Assembly: GCF_000142905.1 (NCBI RefSeq)
Contig: NW_013657613.1
Coordinates: 18,044-49,601, forward strand
Source: Thecamonas trahens ATCC 50062
Lineage: Eukaryota; Apusozoa; Apusomonadida; Apusomonadidae
Length of the DNA stretch: 31,558 bases
Direction: 5' to 3'
The translations under genes and the position numbers were made by a program. Shown here piece after piece: positions 13,901 through 22,084 of this stretch (its first letter is position 1; every line of letters begins with the position of its first letter). The notes beneath the pieces were generated by a model. That model searched no databases and was not told the origin of the DNA. It saw only the letters and a program-made list of their open reading frames with translations.

Positions 13901-14422
13901 CTCCACGGCCTCGTACGGACCCATAGCGAGCTTACCATCGATCCACAAGCTTCCCAGCGGCGGCGATGCCGTGATGACCGCGGCCATGTGATGCCACTCT
14001 TCGTCGACGGGACAGAGGCCGTTGGCCTTGTGGAGGCTCGTGGCAAACATAAAGTCGCACACATTGTTCCTGTCCACACCGATGTTGAGCGGATGCGAGC
14101 CGCTGTCGCCGCCGTTGCAGACGGAAATAAAGTTCTGGTACGTGTCCACATCGCCGGTCCGATACCAGAACTCGATGGTAAAGTCCGAAGAGGGAAGTGA
14201 TGCCGAGACTTCACGGTAAATATTTGAAGCCGACGGCTGTGCCGAGAAATCCATGCTCCCAACCACCACGACTGGTCGCCATGCCAAGGCAATCAGCACC
14301 GCCGCTACCACCCACGAACCCCACCTCCGCCGCTGCCACCACCGAGCTGGCCCGATACTTGCCCACAGACTGACCGACTTTCTCGCACCAGCCGTTCCAC
14401 ACCTTGAACTACACAGAGACAT
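7902..14422 (-). CDS. Giant LamG/FG-GAP/beta-helix multi-pass membrane receptor-like protein
   Basis: About 2,173 residues with one single-base frame break at the A run 8908-8911 (TTTT on the coding strand). I start at the ATG at 14422, which puts a basic stretch and a hydrophobic signal or anchor (WVVAAVLIALAW) at residues 36-55; an in-frame ATG at 14545 is the alternative. Domains: a LamG/concanavalin-like fold at about residues 57-228 (FTIEFWYRTG, WHHMAAVI, GSLWIDGKL); FG-GAP/VCBS repeats at about 290-1010 with D-x-(D/N)-x-DG motifs; a parallel beta-helix at about 1100-1350; a Cys-rich GCC-type stalk at about 1550-1730; then about nine membrane segments and a cytoplasmic tail of roughly 65 residues ending SGSG. 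The architecture suggests a cell-surface adhesion or sensing protein with a large ectodomain; the function is not known. Gene order, domain order and even the membrane-region break site match the paralogue at 163-7875. Confidence 0.85.
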
Positions 14423-14562
14423 CGCCTCCTGCTGGTTCCACACAGCGGTCTGTCTGGAGAAGTGTGGGGTCAGATTGGAGGAGCCGGGGGGGGGGAGGTA
14501 GAAGGTGCTGAGCTGCTGTTGGGTGCGGGAGATAGCGGCTGGCACCCACGTGGGTCACGTAC

Positions 14563-14579
14563 GGGGGGGGGGGGGGGGG
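14563..14579. repeat. Poly-G run (17 bases)
   Basis: An uninterrupted run of 17 G lies about 140 bases upstream of the presumed start of the minus-strand receptor gene. Its true length is unreliable, given the homopolymer problems elsewhere in the window. Confidence 0.85.
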
Positions 14580-14777
14580 ATGGAAAATATTTTACAATAA
14601 TTTGGCGGGGGTTGGTGGTATGTAGGTGGGGGTGGGTAAGGTGGTAAGGTATGATTATTTCAATGAGAGTTAATTGATGGAGCTGGTCATGATTAATTGA
14701 ACGAGAAATGATTGATGTGGCGATGGTGGGGTCAGGGGGGGTGGGTGCATGCATGCAAGGAGGGTGTGTAGTTGGGC

Positions 14778-14782
14778 AAAAA
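14778..14782 (-). terminator. RNA polymerase III T-run terminator of the 5S gene
   Basis: On the minus strand, TTTTT follows the 3' end of the 5S rRNA gene after a seven-base TTCTTC-type spacer. A run of at least four T just after the mature end is the normal Pol III stop signal. Confidence 0.8.
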
Positions 14783-14789
14783 GAAGAAA

Positions 14790-14908
14790 GAATGCGTTAC
14801 TCGGTATTCCCGTGTGGTCCCCCACCACAGTACTAACCAAGCCTCATGCTGCTTGACTTCCGAGAGCGAGACGGGATCGGGTATTTTCAGCATAGGATGA
14901 ACGCATTC
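14790..14908 (-). rRNA. 5S ribosomal RNA
   Basis: The minus strand gives a 119-base RNA, against 120 in human. The ends form a perfect nine-base helix I: the 5' GAATGCGTT pairs with the 3' AACGCATTC. Internal landmarks match eukaryotic 5S in order: CCCGATC, CTCGGAAG, the box C region GGTTAGTACT, GGGGGACC and GGGAATACC. Helix II (CCTATGCTG with CAGCATGAGG) also pairs. The A box, intermediate element and C box that bind TFIIIA lie inside the gene, so no upstream promoter is needed. A T run follows at 14782-14778. It is a single dispersed copy in this window, not an array, placed between two Pol II genes on the same strand. The RNA joins the large ribosomal subunit. Confidence 0.97.
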
Positions 14909-15184
14909 AGACACAGACTGTGCTCGTGGTAGTCATGTGGCCATCGGTTCAATAGCGTCCGCTCCTTAAATGGGTTTTGACTGGGAGACTCAACACACGC
15001 ACGCATACACACATGTGCACACACATACACAATAATGAGACACACAAACAAACACACAGACACTACATTCATGATATGCATCACTAAGAGCGCCTTTCCT
15101 TTCTGCCTCGGATGTAGTGTATATAGCCTGTGTGGATCACATCCGTCGTCTATGTCGGTCACACCGCGCATGTAATTCCTATGA
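14909..15184. other. Spacer between the F-box gene 3' end and 5S rRNA
   Basis: No gene is seen. The stretch holds CA-rich simple sequence at about 14990-15060 and should contain the 3' UTR of the minus-strand F-box-like gene. I compared it by eye with U1, U2, U4, U6 and tRNA signatures and found no convincing match. Confidence 0.5.
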
Positions 15185-18100
15185 TCAACCACACTCGCTA
15201 ATCATATCACCGCACCGTGTGTGTATTGCCACTGTGGGAACTGATCGGTCAACAGCCACGGGACTTGGGTGCATGTGCAGATGCCTTGCTTGTTTGCGTC
15301 GGCTTCTGTGCTTGCTTTCGCTTTCCTTTGCCCTTCTTCTTGCCCTTGTTCTTGCTCTTGCGCCGGGCCTTGCGTCGGGCCTTGCGACGGGCCTTCCGGA
15401 TGACGTCGTCGGCGCGGACCCGCGGGGGACACGGCCGACAAGATTCCAGAGTCTGACGGAGCAGAGGTTGTGCTTGGCGACAGCATGGGCGACAAAGCCA
15501 TCGCGGTCCTCCACGTCGTACGACCAGTAGCAGTGCGGACACTGCAGCCGCCGTGCGTGGGCGTTGGTGATGGCCACCACGTGAGTCGTCTCCTCAAAGT
15601 GCCGGATCGGCGCCGGGACACACCCCGGGAGCAGGTTGCCGGTCAGCCCGACGGCGAGACTCCCGATGTCGACAGCACGCGCACCGGGAAAAAGTTTGGT
15701 CAGCTCGCGATACGTCTCACCGCCGAGGATGACAAACGCGCCGATTGCGGCGGCCTCGGCAAACGTCGTAAGCTCGGTTCGGGCGTACTCGGCCGCAATC
15801 AGCTTGCTGAGCCCGGCCGGCACCTCCATCATTTTGCCCAGCAGCTTGAGATACCTCGAGACCTTGGCAGGCGAGGTGAGGACCTCGGGCTGGGTGAGGC
15901 AGGCGGCCGCAGCCTCAAGTGCCTGCTGGGCCGTGTCCACCAGCGACCGTGCCCGCGCCCGGTCGGCAACGTTCAGATCGCGGCCGCAGCCGTTGGGTGC
16001 CTTGGCCAGCAGCGCCTTGGCGTCGTCGGCGTCGGCTCCGCGGAGCAGATCCGCACACATAAGTGCCTTGTCAAGCTCGGCATACCACGATTGGTACCGC
16101 GCCATGGCCTTGGTGCGGGCCACGAGCTCGTCGACGCTGGCGCCCTGACCTAGCTCAGTCAGCCGCCCATTTGGGCCTGCCGGTGCGCTGTTCATAGCCG
16201 CGGTGACAGTGGCGTCGATAAAGACTGAGGCGTCAACCGGAGGAAGCGGCGTGGCGAGCCACTTGATCCAAGCCCTGGCAGAGGTAAGACAGCAAGCAAC
16301 CGCCTCTGCGTACGCGCCGGTCTTGCGCCCCAGAGGCAGCCTTAACGCGTCAGCGAGTGACATCGCCATTGGTGGGCCGACGCGCTCATGGGCGAGGCAT
16401 TCCGCTACCGAGTCCCGGGTGAGCATGGAGACAAAGGCTGTGATGCGAGTCAATGCGTCAGGACTCAGGGCGTCGCAGCGCTGCAGCGAGTCGATCCAGC
16501 GGGCAATGACCTTCGGCATGCTCGCCGGGAGAAGCCGGAGTTTGGGCACCACAATCTCCCAGAGCGTGGCCCATTGCCGGAGGACGGCGCGGGTGGCCTT
16601 GGGCGAGCGGACGGTTTTGATCTTGGCATACAGCGCCGAGTCGGGGCCGAGGGGAATGGTCCACAGCGCGTCAGCAACATCCAACACCTCCTTTGGTGTC
16701 AGAGCCTGCGCCCGGGGATCGGCTACGTAGGCCACAATGAGAGCAGAGAGAGTGCAGAGCGCAGGCGGAGTGCCGAGGCACGAGTCGGTACAAATGATGG
16801 CTTCGACGTTGCGGCCACGTAAAACAAGAAAGTCGGAGAGCCGCGCCTCTCGCGACGGTGGAGCCTTGAGATACACGCCGCGATCGGCGGTCCACCACCC
16901 CAGTCCTGCGTCGAGGAGCGCCTGGAGGCGAGTCCAGCCATGGGCAACAGCCTTAGTAAGCCGAGCAACCTCAGCAGCAACTTTTTTGCGGGTGCGGGAC
17001 TCGGCCCGCTTGCCGGTGTACTCGATAAGGGCGTCAAGGTGGGCCGGCGATTCGAGGACCAGCGGGAGTTCGTTGACGATGGCTCTGTACTCGCCGGTGA
17101 GCAGGGCCTCACGGGCAATGCACCGGCGGAGCTGGACCATGGCTCGTGAGGCTGCCGCGCGGCTCGACGGCTTCATACTGAGTGGCGTCGTGGTCCTGCA
17201 CGCCAAGCCGAGTTCAACAAGCGCCCCAATGTCGCTGCCCAAGAGGACGACCGGCTGCTGACCACTGATGATGGCGCGGACCTCGGTCCGCAGCCACAGC
17301 GGCAGCGCAATAAAGGCCTGAATGTCCCAAGCTGGCGCAGCGGCAGGATCCATGACAAGGTAGCCGTTGCTGTCGATGCTGAGCGAAGCAAGGCGCGGGC
17401 AAGCAGCGAGCATGTTGTCCAAGTTAAGCTGAAGAGGGTCGAGGCGCCGGTTAAAAGTGGCGATCATCTCGCGCAGCGCCTTTGTCACGGTTTCGTCAAG
17501 CGATCGTGAGCCGACAAGGGCAACATAGTGCGAGGCGACAATTGGGTCAACGTAGCGCTCGATGTCGGCAGCCGTGAACTTGGCCGAGGCGGCGAGGACA
17601 AGCCGCTCCTCGCGTCGGCGAAGAAGGTCGGCCACAACGTGAGCCTGACGGACGCACTCGGGCGCATCGATGTCCCATGCAAAGTCAGTGAGGCACGTGA
17701 GCTCGACATCGCCTGCTGCAACCACGTTAGGAACCGCGGCATGAAGCGAGTCAGCGCCGAGCGCGCGCAGGACGAGGTCGTGCCGGACTGCGGCCTTGTG
17801 GGCAGCAGCAAGAACCTTGCGGATAGCGCGGCGAAGGTTCATACCGACTTGGGCAGCGAGCGCATTCAGCAAGGTGAGTGGTATTGACGCAAGCAGCTGC
17901 TCCGGCACAGAGATCGGGCGCGAGGCGGCAAGCTGAACGGCAAGGACGACGACCGCCGGCGAACATGGCGGCGACGGGAGGCTGCGGAGCGGAAGGCCAC
18001 AAGCGGCGATACCCGAGGCATACCATACAAAGAGAGGTACCGAGTCCATGGCAGAGTTCGGCGTGTGCACGACAAGGAGGCGCTGGAGAATAAGTGTGTC

Positions 18101-20120
18101 GTGCGCCAGCTGCCACAGCCGGCGGCAGGTCGAGGCCAAGGCGCGGTACGAGGCGGAGGAGAGAAACGAGAAAAGGTAGACGATGAGCTCGTTTGGCACA
18201 GCAGAGACGAGGATGGAAAGGTTGCTCGAGGACGCGCCGGGCCGGCAACAAAGTTGGCGGCGGCGGCAGCGTACCGGGCGCGGCACATCGAGGCGTGGGT
18301 GACGGCATCGATGAGATGATGAGTCTCTCCGGGCGCGGCGCGCCAGCGGCCAGGACGCAGAGCACGGTCGAGAGAGGTGAGGAGGTCGAGCGGGAGGCTG
18401 GCAAACACTGGCGGTTGCCGGCAGTCATGAGCGCATCGACCTCGGTGAGGAGAACGCTGACAGGATCGATGCCTGCGTAGAGGGTTGCGTCATCAGTGCG
18501 GAAACGTGCAAGAAGCCAGGGCTGAGCCATGGCCGAGGCCGGCCGGCACGGGTGCGCGCGGTTGAGCCGAGCCTGAACAAGACGCTGGGCCAAGGCCTCG
18601 TCGTCACCAATGAGAGAGTACGGCGAACCGTCGGGCTTTCGCTCGTTGGCAAGAAGGAGTTTGAGACGCGGGCGTTGCCAGGCCGAGATGACGACGTAGC
18701 TTGTAGTGGCGTCGATGATTTCGGCCTCATCGGCTTCGGAGAGTGCACCAGGTAGGCTTCGGTAGAGAGCCATCAAAACCTTCCGCGGCTTGCGGACGTC
18801 GTCCCATGCAACGCCGGAAACAGAGGGCGAGAACGCGGCCATGCGGCGGTGGCAGAGCCTTGCTAGATTGGAGCGTGTGAGGGAGGACGGGATGATGGTG
18901 GTATCGAATACTCTCGTCCCCGGGCTGTGTGCGGAGGCGGCGTTGACAGTGGCTGCAACCGGACGCGGCCGAGTGGCCGTCAAAGTGGTGGGTGGCGGCG
19001 CGCTCACCTCCATCGGCGCGACGACTTGATCGCGAGGCGGTGGCTCTGCGGCGGCGCAACAAACGCGGCCAGCCTTCCTGCCGGGCAACATAGACTCGTT
19101 GGACCACGGCAGTGCCTCGCGCTGCTGGCAGAAGGCAGGGTAGAGGATGTGGAGGCTGAGCTTGTTCATGGCATCCTGAGTCGGATGCCATTCCGGCCAC
19201 CAAGGGACCGAGAAGCCACGTGTCAGCTCAAGTGTCTCTGCTTCGGTCGGCTCCGCCGCCATGACACGGTGGATGAAGGCACTGTCAACGGCAGATGTGC
19301 TGCCGTTGCCCCCGGAGAACTGGGCCTCGACGTACTCGATCTTGAGCCGCAACTGTGCCAAAAGTCTAGCCTCGGACAACCTTTGGGCTTTGTGCCTAGC
19401 CGTGAATGGTGCCCCACTTGTTGCGGCCAACGGGAGAGGGCTCTGCAGGAGCCGAGCCTCGATTGTCGAGGCGCGCTCCACAGCCGGCTCGCTGGCCTGG
19501 TCTACGCGAGTCGACGACCGCGGCGGACGACCTACTGCTGGCCGAGACCGATGGTTCTTTGCCTCCCAATCAGCCAGCTTCTGCCTTGCCTCTGAAGACG
19601 CTTTTGCCAGGATAGCCTGTGCCCTCTTGCTTGCGGCGGTGGCAGCCTGAGCCTTGTTCTGGGTTTGTATCTGGTTCTTGTCGGTGATGATGTGGCTCTT
19701 GTCGTCGATGGCATGGTTCCTGTCGTCGATGGCATGGTTCCTGTCGTCGATGGCATGGTTCCTGTCGTCGATGGCATGGTTCCTGTCGTCGATGGCATGG
19801 TTCTTGATGTGGTTCTTGTCGTCGATTGAGCCGATCCTGTTGGCGATGGCGTGGACCTCGTCCACAGGTGGCCCATGCTCACACTTGCCAACGGCCGAGT
19901 CTGTAGCGCTTGCCATTGCCAACGCCACCTCGGAACGAGCAAACAACGCCTCGAGATCCAAATCAGTGAGCGGATCACAAAGAGAGACAAAGCCATCAGC
20001 CTCCGTCTGTCCACCACCTCGTTCCACCGCCACCCGTTGCACCAGCTCCTTTGCCTCGGTCACTCCCGAGCTCGCTGGCGAGACCAGTCGCGAGAGGACA
20101 TCAGTCTGCGCCTCAGCCAT
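15185..20120 (-). CDS. F-box-like and C2H2 zinc finger protein with heptad repeats (frame-broken)
   Basis: About 1,645 residues, read from ATG 20120 (20135 is also in frame) through two single-base frame breaks, at 18403-18405 and 18239-18241. The N-terminal third is Ala/Ser/Pro-rich and carries five copies of the heptad NHAIDDR (19700-19805). After the second break, at about residue 640, comes an F-box-like motif: VPNELIVYLFSFLSS, then CRRLWQLAHD. A long helical region follows without a recognised fold. Near the C-terminus a single C2H2 finger is visible (CPHC, then HAVAKH), before a strongly basic Arg-rich tail. F-box proteins usually link a target to SCF ubiquitin ligases through Skp1; whether this one does is inference. 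The two halves could be separate genes, but no stop codon lies between them and codon bias is continuous across both breaks. It diverges from kaptin. Confidence 0.7.
19660..19830 (-). repeat. 21-bp coding minisatellite (NHAIDDR heptad)
   Basis: Five near-identical 21-base units (gtcgtcgatggcatggttcct on the plus strand) start at about 19701, 19722, 19743, 19764 and 19785, with degenerate flanking copies. The 21-base period keeps the frame and encodes seven-residue repeats rich in charged residues. Confidence 0.85.
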
Positions 20121-20145
20121 ACCCACCACCACCAACTAATCCCCA

Positions 20146-20146
<1 letters not shown>

Positions 20147-20227
<81 letters not shown>
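20147..20227. repeat. (CA)n microsatellite, about 40 copies
   Basis: A pure CA dinucleotide run of about 81 bases lies in the divergent intergenic region. Alternating purine-pyrimidine DNA of this length can adopt Z-DNA in principle. Confidence 0.95.
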
Positions 20228-20230
<3 letters not shown>

Positions 20231-20285
20231 TACATACAAACCCTCCTCCCCTCCCTCCCCTCCCTCACCCACCCCGGTGCTGGTG

Positions 20286-20342
20286 TGATCGATCACGATC
20301 ACGATCATGATCATGATCATGATCACGATCACGATCACGATG
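20286..20342. repeat. GATCAC/GATCAT hexamer repeat
   Basis: About nine hexamer units (GATCAC or GATCAT) are in tandem, each carrying a GATC palindrome. A C-rich tract (20352-20416) follows directly. Confidence 0.9.
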
Positions 20343-20440
20343 ACCACCACCTCACCCCCCCCAACCCCCCAACCCCCCCCAACCCCCCCACCCCCCCTCA
20401 TCCCCCTCCACCCCCTTGACCGACGGACGTCCTGGGAAGG

Positions 20441-22084
20441 ATGAGCATGGCCCTGCCGATTGTGCATGCGGACGTTGTGCGTGCGGGGAGTCAGCACAAT
20501 GTGCACTCGCTTGCAGCAGCTGTGGAAGGGACGGGAGTGCTCATGGCTGAGCTCCATGGCCTCTGCTGGGTTGGGTATGGTGCTCGTGGTGGGGCAGGGC
20601 GGAGTGAGCTCGTTCATCTTGCTGATCATGACATCATTGCCGCTGCACTCGTACACCAGGCAGCGGAGTATGCCCTCGTTGCTCTCGCTCTCGTTCCCTC
20701 TCGTCCCTTTGATGACCGCGCCTTTGACGACAAATCCGCTCAATCGCCGCAGCTATCGCCACAGTCGGCCTCCCCTGCCGCTGCTGAGTCGACCAGAGCT
20801 GCCGCTGCTGAGTCGACCAGAGCTGCCGCTGCGTCATCGACCAGAGCTGCCGCTGCGTCATCGACCAGAGCCGCCGCTGCGTCATCGACCAGAGCTGCCG
20901 CTGCGTCATCGACCAGAGCCGCCGCTGCGTCATCGACCAGAGCCGCCGCTGCGTCATCGGGCCTGCCCAGAACGACGCCATCAACATCGACTTTGTCGTC
21001 GACCTCGCCCAAAGCTACCACGTCGACCTCGGGCAGCGGGGCGCTTCTCTCGGTACCGGTCTCGTCGACGACCTTGTCGTGGGCGGTGGGCTCACTCTCG
21101 TTTGTGGTCGTTCCGCCGGCAGATCGACCGACGGCCTTTGATGCAGTCGTGGTAGCCTCGTTCCCGCTGCCATATCTTCCGCTCTGTCTCATTCCACCGC
21201 AGCAGCTTGTCGCTGCGTACCCGCAGCTGGCGGTGGCGGTATCGGGCTCGGACGGCGTCATCCACGCCTATGCGGTAGGTGACGGCGACGGGTGGCGACT
21301 GCCCGACGACCTGGCATCGCTTCCGGAGCAACTGCCGGTCATCGAGCTCGCAGCCGACGCGCATCCGTTTGCCGCCCTCAACCGGGCCGGCGATGCGGCG
21401 GCGTCAGTTGTTGTGGCAGACATAGCGCCGTCACCCGATGGCACCCTCCTCGCGGTCGGCTTTGACGACGGCCGCGTCCAGGTCGGGTACGTCGACGCGC
21501 TCGCCGCGGGCAGCCCGCCGCAGTCGGGGTGGATCGACGGCCCGGTCTCTGCGCTCTCCTTTTCGCGGCCGCCTCTCTCGCCGGGCGACGCCGCGCTGCT
21601 TGCGGCGGCACACCCGGACGTGGCAGACCACATTGCGGCCCTTGCCGCCACCGCGCCCGACCTCTATCTCGTTGCCGGCGGGTCGGCCGGCTCGGTCACG
21701 GTCTTTCCGCACCCGCTCGTTACCCTCGACGCCCGCTTCCCGCTCGCCCTCCCGCCGCTCCACGAGTACAACTCGATTACCGGCCTCGGCTTTGCCGATC
21801 TCACTGCGTCGGGTGTCAATGAGCTGGTGGTCTCGACCTATGAGAAGGAGCTATGGGTGTATTCGGTGTCGGGGAGCGCGGTCGCCGGCGATCTCGACTT
21901 TGAGCTCGCCTCACGCCTCCGCCTCTCGCGACCGGTCCTCTCCTTTGCCTTTGTCGACCTCTCCGCCGACGGCTCGCCCGAGTTTGTCGTAGTCACCCGC
22001 GCCGCCGTCCACGTCTTTGTCCACCTTCCGCGAGTGGGTGCGGGAGCCGGACCAGCCGAGGACGCGCCTGCTAGCGAGAGCTAG
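20441..22084 (+). CDS. KPTN: Kaptin-like protein (KICSTOR subunit)
   Basis: 547 residues in one apparent frame, against 436 in human kaptin. Similarity to remembered human kaptin runs end to end. The N-terminal SQHNVHSL matches SQSNVYGL. SGSDGVIHAY matches SGNDPAIHLY. FDDGRVQVGYVD with WIDGPVSALSFS, then GVNELVVSTYEKELWVY, and finally FVDLSADGSPEFVVV all align in order. Kaptin is a beta-propeller-type protein of KICSTOR, which tethers GATOR1 to lysosomes to restrain mTORC1, and was first described as actin-associated. The extra length is mostly an inserted seven-copy STRAAAAS repeat at residues 116-173. Just after it (20965-21100) codon bias favours the -1 frame, which reads INIDFVVDLAQSYHVDL, so a compensated pair of indels or a small model error is likely there. 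The TAG stop overlaps that of the convergent neighbour. Confidence 0.88.
   Translation: MSMALPIVHADVVRAGSQHNVHSLAAAVEGTGVLMAELHGLCWVGYGARGGAGRSELVHLADHDIIAAALVHQAAEYALVALALVPSRPFDDRAFDDKSAQSPQLSPQSASPAAAESTRAAAAESTRAAAASSTRAAAASSTRAAAASSTRAAAASSTRAAAASSTRAAAASSGLPRTTPSTSTLSSTSPKATTSTSGSGALLSVPVSSTTLSWAVGSLSFVVVPPADRPTAFDAVVVASFPLPYLPLCLIPPQQLVAAYPQLAVAVSGSDGVIHAYAVGDGDGWRLPDDLASLPEQLPVIELAADAHPFAALNRAGDAAASVVVADIAPSPDGTLLAVGFDDGRVQVGYVDALAAGSPPQSGWIDGPVSALSFSRPPLSPGDAALLAAAHPDVADHIAALAATAPDLYLVAGGSAGSVTVFPHPLVTLDARFPLALPPLHEYNSITGLGFADLTASGVNELVVSTYEKELWVYSVSGSAVAGDLDFELASRLRLSRPVLSFAFVDLSADGSPEFVVVTRAAVHVFVHLPRVGAGAGPAEDAPASES
20775..20960 (+). repeat. 24-bp coding repeat in kaptin
   Basis: About seven tandem 24-base units encode TR-AAAA-S(S/E). 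The first two units end in GAG (Glu), later ones in TCA (Ser), and third-position variants (agct/agcc) alternate. The insertion sits between two conserved parts of kaptin, probably in a surface loop. Confidence 0.9.

Larger units (their letters stand above)
14423..14789. other. Intergenic region upstream of the LamG/FG-GAP gene, downstream of 5S rRNA
   Basis: No coding potential is seen. The stretch includes a 17-base G run at 14563-14579, an AT-richer segment at about 14580-14720, and G-rich direct repeats. It should hold the promoter and 5' leader of the minus-strand gene starting at 14422, but no TATA box or initiator can be named with confidence. Confidence 0.5.
20121..20440. promoter_or_regulatory. 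Divergent promoter region between the F-box-like gene and kaptin, full of simple repeats
   Basis: About 320 bases separate two divergent start codons, so both promoters should lie here; this is inference from layout. The visible content is almost all repeat: (CA)n, GATCAC/GATCAT hexamers and a C-rich tract. No TATA box or known factor site can be assigned. Confidence 0.5.

Noticed and set aside
14920-14990. Possible tRNA, from a T-loop-like GGTTCAAT at about 14944
   Set aside because: No acceptor stem, anticodon arm or D arm could be paired around it on either strand.
18232-18408. An intron between the two halves of the F-box-like gene
   Set aside because: GTGTTT to CGAG could be joined in frame, but the 177 bases have strong coding bias (FASLPLDLLTSLDR) and neither splice site resembles the GTACGT and cccacag of the FAM21 intron.
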